Source of the DNA: CAYTUI01 sp964441335
GTDB lineage: Bacteria > Patescibacteriota > Patescibacteriia > UBA1558 > 2-01-FULL-52-15
Direction: 5' to 3'
Assembly: GCA_964441335.1 (NCBI GenBank)
Contig: CAYTUI010000003.1
Span: forward strand, 1 to 49,086
Length of the DNA stretch: 49,086 bases
This document shows, one piece after another, positions 10,023-15,964 of this stretch. Position 1 is the stretch's first letter, and each line of letters starts with the position of its first letter. The notes beneath the pieces are model-generated. The model saw nothing but the letters and a program-made list of their open reading frames with translations, had not been told where the DNA came from and did not search any database. A program made the position numbers and the translations under genes.

Positions 10023-10025
10023 ACC

Positions 10026-10730
10026 ATGAACTCCTTCAGAAAAAAAAGTATTGGCTCCGGGACAACTCTAGCCGAACAATTTAATCAAGCCAGACTTACT
10101 AAACAATTAAGTTTAAAAACCTGTGCTGTTGAGTTGGATATCCAACAAAAGTATTTAGAATATTTGGAAACTTCAAATTTTGAAAGTTTACCGGGCGAGG
10201 CTTATGCCAAGCACTGGGTTAAACAATATGCCGAGTATTTAGGTCTGTCGGCTAGGCAGTGTCTGGAAAAATACTTGCGGGAAAAAAATATTAAACACAA
10301 ATTGGTTGAACCAGAACCGGAAATAGTCAGCTCCAATCCCGGTCGTAAAATTTTTCGTTCGTTATTTAGCCGCCTTAATCTGCGATCGTTTATCATCGGG
10401 GTTATCATATTAGCTTTAATCGGCTACCTTGGCATTTTCATGTTCCAAACTTTTGAACCACCAAAAATATCTTTCAACCCTCCTTTAACTGATCAAAAAA
10501 CCCAAAATGATAGCTTAACTATCGCCGGCCAAACTGAATCGGGTGTCCAATTATGGTTTAATGAGCAAACTATACTGGTCAATAATGACGGCAGTTTTAA
10601 TCAACAGATCCCCTTGGCCGAAGGCTTGAATATATTAACAATCCGTGCTAAAAAAAAGCATAGCCGGACCTTTGAAGAAACCATTCAGATAGTTAAGAAC
10701 TCTTTACCGGAACTAATAAATAATCAATAA
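10026..10730 (+). CDS. RodZ-like HTH membrane protein with Ig-like C-terminal domain
   Basis: 234 residues. Residues about 14-80 form a Cro/RodZ-type helix-turn-helix (TLAEQFNQARLTKQLSLKTC ... YLEYLETSNFESLPGEAYAK), followed by a basic linker, one transmembrane helix (FIIGVIILALIGYLGIFMF, about 119-138) and a beta-rich outer domain (SLTIAGQTESGVQLWFN ... VNNDGSFNQQIPLAEG) of the bacterial Ig-like/glucodextranase-B style. In RodZ the HTH binds MreB and the outer part touches the wall machinery; that role is inferred here. It lies 3 bases after ftsK and before recA. There is no hairpin right after it, but 180 noncoding bases separate it from recA. Confidence 0.85.
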   Translation: MNSFRKKSIGSGTTLAEQFNQARLTKQLSLKTCAVELDIQQKYLEYLETSNFESLPGEAYAKHWVKQYAEYLGLSARQCLEKYLREKNIKHKLVEPEPEIVSSNPGRKIFRSLFSRLNLRSFIIGVIILALIGYLGIFMFQTFEPPKISFNPPLTDQKTQNDSLTIAGQTESGVQLWFNEQTILVNNDGSFNQQIPLAEGLNILTIRAKKKHSRTFEETIQIVKNSLPELINNQ

Positions 10731-10910
10731 ATCCGAGCACCTTCATTATAGAGCATTAGTTTATACAGGGAATGTTGGAGTTAATTATCCCAACAATTGA
10801 GACTATGTGATATTCTAGAAGGTGCTGGATAAATACAGGGCTTAAAAAGCAATCCTTTGACAGGGCAGAGGATACCGTCAACCAAAGGCTGGCGGCTAAT
10901 AGAAACACAT
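10731..10910 (+). promoter_or_regulatory. Untranslated region upstream of recA with a possible structured leader
   Basis: 180 bases with no gene. CCTTTGAC (10854-10861) can pair with GTC+AAAGG (10877-10888, four-base bulge), directly before a GGCTGGCGGC segment and the recA start. A short inverted repeat GTTGG/CCAAC lies at 10774-10794. TTG at 10857 could extend recA, but it would put this paired region in the coding part. No LexA-type operator is recognisable. Confidence 0.35.
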
Positions 10911-11906
10911 ATGGAACAAGTAGACAAAAACAAAGCTGCCCAAGAGGCCATGAGTCAAATCCAAGACCGTTTTGGAGAAGGCTCAATTATGAAGCTGGGC
11001 GACACCAAAACCTTGGATGTCGCGTCATTTACCACCGGCTGTTTGTCATTAGACATTGCTTTAGGCATTGGCGGAGTACCCCGCGGCCGAGTCATTGAAA
11101 TTTATGGCCCGGAAGCTTCCGGCAAAACGACTCTAGCTCAACACATTGTAGCCGAGGCGCAAAAACAAGGCGGAGTAGCCGCTTTTATTGACGCCGAGCA
11201 CGCTCTGGATCCTGAATATGCCAAAAAGATAGGCGTTGACGTTAAGAACCTCTTAATCTCCCAACCAGATACCGGGGAACAGGCCTTAGAAATAGCCGAG
11301 ACCTTAGTCCGATCCAACGGCGTTGATGTGGTAGTTATAGACTCGGTGGCCGCTCTGGTGCCTAAAGCTGAACTGGAAGGCGATATGGGTGATTCACATA
11401 TGGGACTGCAAGCCAGACTTATGAGCCAAGCTTTAAGAAAAATAGCCGGCGTGGTTCACAAAAGCCAAACCACCGTTATTTTCATTAATCAAATCAGAAT
11501 GAAGATCGGCGTCTTTTTCGGCAATCCCGAAACTACTACCGGCGGCAATGCCCTGAAATTCTACTCCTCTGTCAGAATCGAAGTCCGACGCGCGGCGCAA
11601 ATTAAACAGGGCGAACAAATAATCGGCAACCGTGTTAAAGCCAAAGTGGTAAAAAATAAAATTGCTCCACCTTTCAAGACCTGCGAATTTGACATCATGT
11701 ATAATGAAGGGATTTCCGTCTCCGGCGACATCTTGGATCAGGGAGTAATCTATGGTGTTATTACCAAAGCCGGCAACTCCTACAGTTATGGCGAAATTAA
11801 GCTAGGCGTGGGCCGTGAGAATGCTAAAACATTCCTTAGAGGCGATAAAAAACTTATCGGTCAAATACGAAAAGAAATCCTGAAAAAAGCCGGTATCAAT
11901 AATTAG
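10911..11906 (+). CDS. recA: RecA recombinase
   Basis: Strand-exchange ATPase for homologous recombination, 331 residues from the ATG at 10911. Landmarks: the N-terminal oligomerisation helix (AAQEAMSQIQDRFGEGSIMK), Walker A GPEASGKTT, the catalytic Glu stretch FIDAEHALDPEYA, Walker B VVVIDSVAALVPKAE, DNA loop L1 (EGDMGDSHMG), and loop L2 (FGNPETTTGGNALKFY). The C-terminal domain is short and ends LKKAGINN, without the long acidic tail seen in E. coli. The ATG was preferred over an in-frame TTG at 10857 because family members begin close to this point and the extra 18 residues do not resemble RecA. A strong hairpin follows 6 bases after the stop. Confidence 0.98.
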   Translation: MEQVDKNKAAQEAMSQIQDRFGEGSIMKLGDTKTLDVASFTTGCLSLDIALGIGGVPRGRVIEIYGPEASGKTTLAQHIVAEAQKQGGVAAFIDAEHALDPEYAKKIGVDVKNLLISQPDTGEQALEIAETLVRSNGVDVVVIDSVAALVPKAELEGDMGDSHMGLQARLMSQALRKIAGVVHKSQTTVIFINQIRMKIGVFFGNPETTTGGNALKFYSSVRIEVRRAAQIKQGEQIIGNRVKAKVVKNKIAPPFKTCEFDIMYNEGISVSGDILDQGVIYGVITKAGNSYSYGEIKLGVGRENAKTFLRGDKKLIGQIRKEILKKAGINN

Positions 11907-11912
11907 TCTTAA

Positions 11913-11946
11913 ATCACAAAACCCCGGTAAAGCGGGGTTTTGTGAT
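11913..11946 (+). terminator. Hairpin after recA
   Basis: A perfect 14-bp stem, ATCACAAAACCCCG (11913-11926) with CGGGGTTTTGTGAT (11933-11946), and a 6-nt loop. The T-run is inside the stem rather than after it, so it could act as a terminator in both directions. Confidence 0.8.
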
Positions 11947-11993
11947 AGAATAAATAAGTAATGATATTAGGAGTTTGTAGGTACATAGTTATG

Positions 11994-12002
11994 TGCTATT
12001 AA
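11994..12002 (+). promoter_or_regulatory. Extended -10 box TGC TATTAA
   Basis: An extended -10 of the same TGn style as other genes here, ending 12 bases before the ATG at 12015. No clear -35. Confidence 0.4.
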
Positions 12003-12014
12003 TTTTTGCATAAT

Positions 12015-12599
12015 ATGCTCGAAGCAATTAAAAACCTAACATGGGAGACCTCAGATATATTGAGTATAGTCGCCATTGTTTTATCAGTAATTTTTTCCGT
12101 TCTTACAATCATCCTAACCAAAAAAGAGAAACCAAACGTAATGCCGTATGGTCAAAATGTCTTCGACGGTAACCACCTTGTCCTAGATTTTAACAATCCT
12201 AGCGACACCAATCTTCATGATCTTATACTCCTAATAAACGGCTTTGACTCAGAGTTTAACGAAATTTCATCTCTACATTTTCAAGATAAGTATTTATTCA
12301 CTATTAGTTCAAAATCTATGTTCAACTATGGATTTAACGTCGGTGACACCTGGGCGACCAAAAACTTCTTCTTCAGAGTACGTCTAAAGGGTAAATATTT
12401 CTCACGTTTTCCAATATTCGCAACAAGAAAATTTGAACAAAAAATTTGGTACTCAGCAATAGTACGAAAATTAGTTGAAGAAAAAATTAGTATCAAAATA
12501 TCGACTACTCACCGAGATGAAATTAATAGGCTCGAAGCAAAACATAAGGTGGCGCTAAAAGAATACGAAAAAAATATTGACGAAAAGTTTAAAAATTAA
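12015..12599 (+). CDS. Hypothetical single-pass membrane protein, 194 aa
   Basis: Not recognised. One N-terminal transmembrane helix (ILSIVAIVLSVIFSVLTIIL, about residues 14-33) followed by KKEK, so the rest is probably cytoplasmic. The C-terminal body has beta-type segments (HLVLDFNNPSDTNLHDLIL, then a second sheet around FFFRVRLKGKYFSRFPIF) and ends in a Lys/Glu-rich helix (EINRLEAKHKVALKEYEKN). Start: ATG 12015, after the extended -10; the TTG at 12006 in the same frame lies too near the promoter. More AT-rich and different in style from recA; it opens an accessory patch with broken genes, so it may be acquired. No operon partner. Confidence 0.65.
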   Translation: MLEAIKNLTWETSDILSIVAIVLSVIFSVLTIILTKKEKPNVMPYGQNVFDGNHLVLDFNNPSDTNLHDLILLINGFDSEFNEISSLHFQDKYLFTISSKSMFNYGFNVGDTWATKNFFFRVRLKGKYFSRFPIFATRKFEQKIWYSAIVRKLVEEKISIKISTTHRDEINRLEAKHKVALKEYEKNIDEKFKN

Positions 12600-12676
12600 T
12601 AGCAGATAACATCGCATATCTGGCTCATCAACCTTGCTTTATTTTTCCCTTTAGATTATGCTCTGCCTATGAATAA

Positions 12677-12811
12677 AAAGTCTTTAAAATTCTCAAAAAA
12701 AGGAGACTAGATCCAGAGAAACCAGCAGAGCGGAAACAAATTATTGAAGAAGCAGTTAACCGGACAGTCAAAGAATATGGAAAGGCTCTAGAAAAACTAG
12801 GAGCTGAATAG
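12677..12811 (+). pseudogene. Antitoxin-like small ORF remnant, start lost
   Basis: An open frame ending RRLDPEKPAERKQIIEEAV then NRTVKEYGKALEKLGAE, a helical, charged polypeptide typical of short antitoxins. It has no start codon in its own frame; an ATG at 12669 leads into it only through a +1 shift near the A-run 12695-12701, otherwise meeting TAG at 12708. It stops 2 bases before the next ATG (12814), a toxin-antitoxin-like spacing. Reading: a frameshifted antitoxin gene, or a chance ORF. Confidence 0.4.
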
Positions 12812-12813
12812 TT

Positions 12814-12975
12814 ATGTCCTATTTTCTTTCAGAAAACGACATCCTACACCTTTGTCATTCATATGCCCAGACGCATCTCTCATTTAATGAGCCGATTCCG
12901 TCTTTTGAGACGAGATTTAAAGATAGGTTAGAATCCGCGCTGGCTTCTCCTCAACAATCTCAATACACCGATTGA
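12814..12975 (+). pseudogene. Truncated Fic/Doc-family toxin, N-terminus only
   Basis: A 53-residue ORF, MSYFLSENDILHLCHSYAQT..., containing PIPSFETRFKDRLESALASP, which matches the typical N-terminal portion of Doc/Fic proteins (xxR..LESALAxPxQ). It then ends at QSQYTD without the Fic core HPFxxGNKR. Its stop codon overlaps the TTGACA of the next promoter. Together with the preceding ORF it looks like a decayed Phd-Doc-type module. Family assignment is from memory of the N-terminal pattern; moderate certainty. Confidence 0.5.
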
Positions 12976-13000
12976 CAAATAATGTATATAGGCTTATACT
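12972..13000 (+). promoter_or_regulatory. Consensus sigma70 promoter TTGACA-N17-TATACT
   Basis: -35 TTGACA at 12972-12977, spacer exactly 17, -10 TATACT at 12995-13000. It is one of the best-matched promoters in the window and no ORF of note follows before the terminator at 13049. Confidence 0.75.
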
Positions 13001-13006
13001 AATAAC

Positions 13007-13080
13007 ATCCTTGAGTTATCCATAACTTAAGGGGATAAAATACCATAGAAAACGGCCCGCGCGTTGCGTGGGTCGTTTTT
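13007..13080 (+). ncRNA. Candidate small RNA (about 74 nt), or the leader of a deleted gene
   Basis: Predicted transcript from the consensus promoter to the T-run of the terminator. It holds TTATCC (13017-13022) able to pair with GGATAA (13033-13038) and AGTTAT-CC-ATAACT. The word TAAGGGGATAAAA recurs in the leader of the gene at 38050 (minus), so this could be the 5' end of an expression cassette whose ORF was deleted. No conserved RNA family is recognised. Confidence 0.4.
13049..13080. terminator. Strong terminator, probably bidirectional
   Basis: A 13-bp stem including two G.U pairs: AAAACGGCCCGCG (13049-13061) with CGTGGGTCGTTTT (13067-13079), loop CGTTG, T-run 13076-13080. A-runs on the other side give a T-run for the minus-strand gene that ends at 13119. 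Confidence 0.85.
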
Positions 13081-13118
13081 AATATCTAGAAAAGCTCTAT
13101 ATGCCCTAATTTCGTTTG

Positions 13119-13805
13119 TTACCTATCTTCCGAATTCTTTAGTTCGTCTCCGTGGATTTCAGAAAAGTCAGCGATATCAAAATATCCATCTGTACCGGTT
13201 CTAAGCTCGCTGGATATGCTTCCATCTGTCGAAAAAACATATACTCGTTTTGGTTGTTTTAAATTTCTCAAATAGCTAGCCAGCGAAAGAAAATCCGAAT
13301 CACCTGTAATAAGCACGGCAATATCATAAGCGCTTGAATATTTTATCGCATCAATTGTCAATTCTACATCAAGATTGCCCTTTTCAATCGTTTGTGGCTC
13401 CCCGGATTCCTGATCATAAATTAGCCTACCCTCTTTGTCGCGTAAATTAATAGTCTTTAAGGCCTTCTTGATAACACAAAAGTTCAATCCTTTCTCTAGG
13501 TAGACAAGAAAATTATGAAACCTCTTTATCTTATCGCCAGGTCGTGTTCCTTCGGGAGGATAAGCAACGTAATAAAATATCTTAAAAATATCTCCCTCAA
13601 ACTTCTTGGAGAAAAAGCTACTTAATTTTTTAAGCTCGAGCATTCGGCCTATAGCCTTGTATACACCCCAAAGATTCCCCGCATCTATAAAAACGGCTAT
13701 TTTAGAATTACGGGTGGCAGACTCTTTTGCCTTATTCTTAAACATAGAACTAATTAGAAAGATAAAAACTACACAGAAAATAGCATAAATATCATATTCT
13801 CGCAA
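13119..13805 (-). CDS. NYN-domain (LabA/DUF88-like) putative ribonuclease
   Basis: 228 residues from TTG 13805, or 208 from ATG 13745. The NYN fold of the PIN-like nucleases is clear: IAVFIDAGNLWG near residue 36 with the first metal-binding Asp; KGNLDVELTIDAI near 143 with the second Asp pair; and DIAVLITGDSDFLSLASYLR near 161 with the third. These proteins usually cleave RNA, but the substrate is unknown here. Residues 5-20 (DIYAIFCVVFIFLISS) would be a membrane anchor if the TTG start is used. A TTGACA (13821-13816, minus) with TATGAT (13796-13791) 19 bp away would start transcription inside that region and favour ATG 13745. Convergent with the small transcript at 13007 and sharing its terminator. 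Confidence 0.85.
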   Translation of the reverse strand: MREYDIYAIFCVVFIFLISSMFKNKAKESATRNSKIAVFIDAGNLWGVYKAIGRMLELKKLSSFFSKKFEGDIFKIFYYVAYPPEGTRPGDKIKRFHNFLVYLEKGLNFCVIKKALKTINLRDKEGRLIYDQESGEPQTIEKGNLDVELTIDAIKYSSAYDIAVLITGDSDFLSLASYLRNLKQPKRVYVFSTDGSISSELRTGTDGYFDIADFSEIHGDELKNSEDR

Positions 13806-13900
13806 CCTTCGACTGTGTCAAACCAGATCAAAGCCCCCTTGTTATAATAGTCAACTACAAATATATATAAATCCTACCACCTAATTAAATAGGGATTTTA

Positions 13901-13923
13901 TGCTACAATAACACTGCTAAAAT
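13901..13923 (+). promoter_or_regulatory. Two tandem extended -10 boxes upstream of the HAD gene
   Basis: TGC TACAAT (13901-13909, preceded by TTTTA) and TGC TAAAAT (13915-13923), 14 bp apart, with no obvious -35. The ATG is at 13961. The first copy is the same TTTATGCTAnAAT word found before ftsK. Confidence 0.5.
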
Positions 13924-13960
13924 AACACCCATAAATATACCAAAATAATTTGTCAAAACT

Positions 13961-14553
13961 ATGATCAAGGCTATCATATTTGATGTCGGAGGAGTATACA
14001 TGAAAGGCAAGACCTCCGATTTTGTTAATCGCTCTTATAAAATACTTAATATCAACAAAAAATTTAAACCAGGCAATAGTTTGGTATTTGATAAAAAATT
14101 GAATAAGGGTTTAATTACCCATGAACAATGTTTTAAAAAATTTTTCAATGTACCTATAACTGAGCAACAGATGAAAAAGATAAAACAAGTATGGATATCA
14201 ACTTGGGCACCGACAAAAGAAATGATTAATTTGATAAAAAAACTTTCCAAAAAATATACTCTGGCAATATTATCTAACTCCGACTCATTAAATTCACGAA
14301 ACTATGCTACCAAAGGTTGGTATTCATATTTTGATCATTTAATTTTATCCCATGAGTTGGGTATCTTAAAACCCAATAAAAAAATTTACCAAATTGCCTT
14401 GAAAAAAATTAACCGCCCAACCAAAGAGTGTATATTTTAGATGATCGCGAAAAAGCGTTATTACCCGCGGCTAAATTAGGTATGAAGACAATCCTCTTCA
14501 AATCTTTAACGCAACTTAAAAAAGAATTTAAATCAAGAAATATCTCATATTGA
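13961..14553 (+). pseudogene. HAD-superfamily hydrolase, interrupted by a one-base deletion
   Basis: Haloacid-dehalogenase-like phosphatase of the HAD-IA type. Motif I is KAIIFDVGGVYMKG at the N-terminus (nucleophile Asp; the usual second Asp is Gly, as in a subset of the family), motif II LAILSNSD near residue 103, and motif III the Lys in LGILKPNKKIYQIAL near 140. The frame stops at 14440 just where motif IV should come; in the next frame the protein continues LDDREKALLPAAKLGMKTIL and on to TGA 14551. Adding one T to the run 14435-14438 restores about 197 residues. So it is either a very recent pseudogene or an assembly error in a homopolymer. The stop codon overlaps a -35 box of the next unit. 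Confidence 0.8.
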
Positions 14554-14578
14554 CTCAAAACTCAAGGCGTGCTAAATT
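14550..14578 (+). promoter_or_regulatory. Promoter TTGACT-N17-TAAATT for the first inverted-repeat cassette
   Basis: -35 TTGACT (14550-14555), 17-bp spacer, -10 TAAATT (14573-14578). It overlaps the end of the broken HAD gene and precedes a leader that contains the repeat 14587-14616. Confidence 0.5.
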
Positions 14579-14636
14579 CCTTTATTAGTTCTTTAGCAAA
14601 ATATTCTTTGGGGGCGCACACAACAAGGAGGTTTTA

Positions 14637-14858
14637 ATGTCATATCGGAAGTCAATTCTTGGCTACAGTCTCGCTATAGCGTTGGGCTTCGGGATTATGC
14701 TGATTGGCGATCTCAAGTTCAAGAATGACATACCTATGATTGGTCTGGGGATTGGCCTCGCTGTGATCAGTACATTTATGCTCTACATCACCTTGATGAG
14801 GCGAGTCGGCCAGCAGATCCGTGAGCGTCGGGCACGTGAATCTCGTCAGAGATCATGA
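14637..14858 (+). CDS. Two-helix membrane microprotein with Arg-rich tail, 73 aa
   Basis: Not recognised. Two hydrophobic helices (about residues 6-24 and 33-53) joined by a short polar turn (GDLKFKNDIP), then a strongly basic cytoplasmic-type tail (MRRVGQQIRERRARESRQRS). Start fixed by a strong AAGGAGG (14625-14631) 5 bases before the ATG, a signal absent from most genes in the window. More G+C-rich than its flanks. It is the first gene of cassette A and its stop overlaps the next ATG (ATGA). Shape and tail resemble the proteins at 15138 and 15477, so they may be one family of small inner-membrane proteins. Function unknown. Confidence 0.7.
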   Translation: MSYRKSILGYSLAIALGFGIMLIGDLKFKNDIPMIGLGIGLAVISTFMLYITLMRRVGQQIRERRARESRQRS

Positions 14859-15091
14859 ACCAAGGTCAATCTACGATAGGGGGTATGATGACAAGAGACA
14901 ACTGTGAACACACGGGCGAATTGGGCATTGAACTAACGGAGCTAGTGGAGGGACTGGTGATCATACTGATCGGGGCACTCCTGGCTTTTGCCTTTTTCTA
15001 CCTATCCACTATTCCGCCATATGCTGATGTAGGCCCACATATCAGTACAGGACACCCCGTCTTCTCGCCCTATGGGTGGGCTCTTGGTTAA
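14855..15091 (+). CDS. Single-helix membrane microprotein, 78 aa
   Basis: Not recognised. An N-terminal polar third, one hydrophobic helix (LVEGLVIILIGALLAFAFFYL, about residues 31-51; the motif runs just past 20, key part VIILIGALLAFAFF), and a C-terminal Pro/Gly/His-containing tail (STIPPYADVGPHISTGHP). ATG 14855 overlaps the preceding stop as ATGA, suggesting translational coupling; a second ATG at 14885 is possible. Middle gene of cassette A. Confidence 0.55.
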   Translation: MNQGQSTIGGMMTRDNCEHTGELGIELTELVEGLVIILIGALLAFAFFYLSTIPPYADVGPHISTGHPVFSPYGWALG

Positions 15092-15137
15092 TCAAGGGCT
15101 CTAATTCCGAGAAACAGCCAAGAACAGGAGGCTCACG

Positions 15138-15332
15138 ATGGACATCGTTCGGTTCAAGAAGACCGTTCTTGTGATCGTGGCAGTGATCAGCATCGGAACG
15201 ATTGTGGTCGGCATGTTCTGCGGGATACCCAGCGTGGCAGGCCTCGGTGGCTTCATTCTACTTCTGGACATGCTGGCAGTAGGCTGTATCGTGCTTGACC
15301 CACCGCAGCGCCGCATCAAGCGACAACTGTAG
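15138..15332 (+). CDS. Two-helix membrane microprotein, 64 aa
   Basis: Not recognised. Two hydrophobic helices (about residues 9-27 and 34-53) with a Gly/Pro turn (CGIPSVAGLGG) and a basic end (DPPQRRIKRQL). AGGAGG at 15126-15131, 6 bases before the ATG, decides the start. Last gene of cassette A, followed 24 bases later by a perfect 10-bp hairpin. Topology matches the 73-aa and 64-aa proteins nearby. Confidence 0.65.
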   Translation: MDIVRFKKTVLVIVAVISIGTIVVGMFCGIPSVAGLGGFILLLDMLAVGCIVLDPPQRRIKRQL

Positions 15333-15356
15333 CGGAGAAGCAACACGCCCAAATTA

Positions 15357-15380
15357 GAGACAAGGGAACGCCCTTGTCTC
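15357..15380 (+). terminator. Hairpin at the end of cassette A
   Basis: A perfect 10-bp stem GAGACAAGGG (15357-15366) with CCCTTGTCTC (15371-15380), loop AACG. It abuts the right inverted repeat. No T-run directly after it, so it may be an mRNA-stabilising hairpin rather than a true terminator. Confidence 0.5.
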
Positions 15381-15476
15381 GCCCCCTAAGAATATTTTCA
15401 GTTAAATGTCTATGGATTAAATATTCTTAAGTTCTTTAGCAAAGTATTCTTTGGGGGCGTTCAACAGGAGGAGAAG

Positions 15477-15671
15477 ATGAGTAAGAAAACCGTTGTAGGT
15501 ATCTTGATCGGCGGCGTCGGTATGGTGGTTAGTATCGTAGGCTCGATACAGTCAGTCACATGGCTCAGGCTGGCCGGTGCTTCCATCATGTTGTTTGGCC
15601 TCATCCTGGTCGCACCAGCATGGATGCGTGAAGTGCGACGGGCTAAAGAGGAGATTCGCCAAAGACATTAA
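15477..15671 (+). CDS. Two-helix membrane microprotein with basic tail, 64 aa
   Basis: Not recognised. Two hydrophobic helices (about residues 5-23 and 30-48) and a basic helical tail (MREVRRAKEEIRQRH). AGGAGG at 15466-15471, 5 bases before the ATG. Only gene of cassette B. No own promoter is seen, so it may depend on read-through from cassette A. Two hairpins follow: AGTCACA/TGTGACT (15684-15700) and CGAGAGAAGG/CCTTCTCTCG (15708-15743). Confidence 0.65.
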   Translation: MSKKTVVGILIGGVGMVVSIVGSIQSVTWLRLAGASIMLFGLILVAPAWMREVRRAKEEIRQRH

Positions 15672-15683
15672 ACACCCCAAACT

Positions 15684-15743
15684 AGTCACAGAATGTGACT
15701 CATTTACCGAGAGAAGGCCGCTACAATAAGGCTCCTTCTCTCG
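15684..15743 (+). terminator. Double hairpin at the end of cassette B
   Basis: A 7-bp stem AGTCACA-GAA-TGTGACT (15684-15700) followed by a 10-bp stem CGAGAGAAGG (15708-15717) with CCTTCTCTCG (15734-15743), directly before the right inverted repeat. Confidence 0.5.
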
Positions 15744-15784
15744 CCCCCTAAGAATATTTTTATCCCTTTCATCATACCTCAACG

Positions 15785-15893
15785 CCTATCTAACCTCTCC
15801 TTCTCTGAAGGAGAGGAAAGGAGAGGATGTGAGATTTACATTAAATCCTCTCCTTTAATTCCTCCCCCTTTTCAAGGGGAGGTTAGGATAAGG
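15785..15893. repeat. Nested pyrimidine/purine palindrome (REP- or MITE-like)
   Basis: Outer arms CTATCTAACCTC (15786-15797) and GAGGTTAGGATAAG (15879-15892) enclose CCTCTCCTTC/GAAGGAGAGG (15794-15816) and a second CTCCCCCTT/CAAGGGGAG hairpin (about 15862-15881). Similar CCCCTC/GAGGGG nesting is seen at 18801-18906. No ORF. Confidence 0.65.
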
Positions 15894-15906
15894 ATTAATT
15901 TTCGCG

Positions 15907-15940
15907 CCCCTGCTTAATCTGCGGGGTTTTATGATACAAT
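15907..15940 (+). promoter_or_regulatory. Short terminator overlapping the extended -10 promoter of the flippase gene
   Basis: A 6-bp stem CCCC(T)GC/GCGGGG (15907-15926) with TTTT after it; the same T-run begins TTTTATGATACAAT, an extended -10 (TGA TACAAT, 15932-15940). The ATG follows at 15965, giving a leader of about 18 nt. Confidence 0.5.
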
Positions 15941-15964
15941 GATAGGGTCAAAACTTAAGCTAAT

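Larger units (their letters stand above)
14587..15398. repeat. Cassette A bounded by 19-bp inverted repeats
   Basis: The left end 14598-14616 (AAAATATTCTTTGGGGGCG) and right end 15380-15398 (CGCCCCCTAAGAATATTTT) are inverted repeats with one mismatch. The left end sits in a 30-bp block (14587-14616) that recurs with one mismatch at 15430-15459; the right end sits in a 22-bp block (15377-15398) that recurs exactly at 15739-15760. The unit contains three small ORFs. Confidence 0.8.
15430..15760. repeat. Cassette B bounded by the same inverted repeats
   Basis: Left block 15430-15459 and right block 15739-15760 repeat those of cassette A. Between the two cassettes, 15380-15459 reads as one 80-base imperfect palindrome (CGCCCCCTAAGAATATTTT ... 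GTATTCTTTGGGGGCG). Confidence 0.8.

Noticed and set aside
10857..10910. Longer RecA starting at TTG 10857
   Set aside because: The 18 extra residues do not resemble RecA N-termini, and the region can pair as a leader.
10731..10910. LexA/SOS operator before recA
   Set aside because: No convincing CTGT-N8-ACAG or GAAC-N4-GTTC type site was found.
15377..15459. Canonical integron attC site between the two cassettes
   Set aside because: The palindrome lacks the RYYYAAC/GTTRRRY core ends; I keep it only as an analogous cassette boundary.
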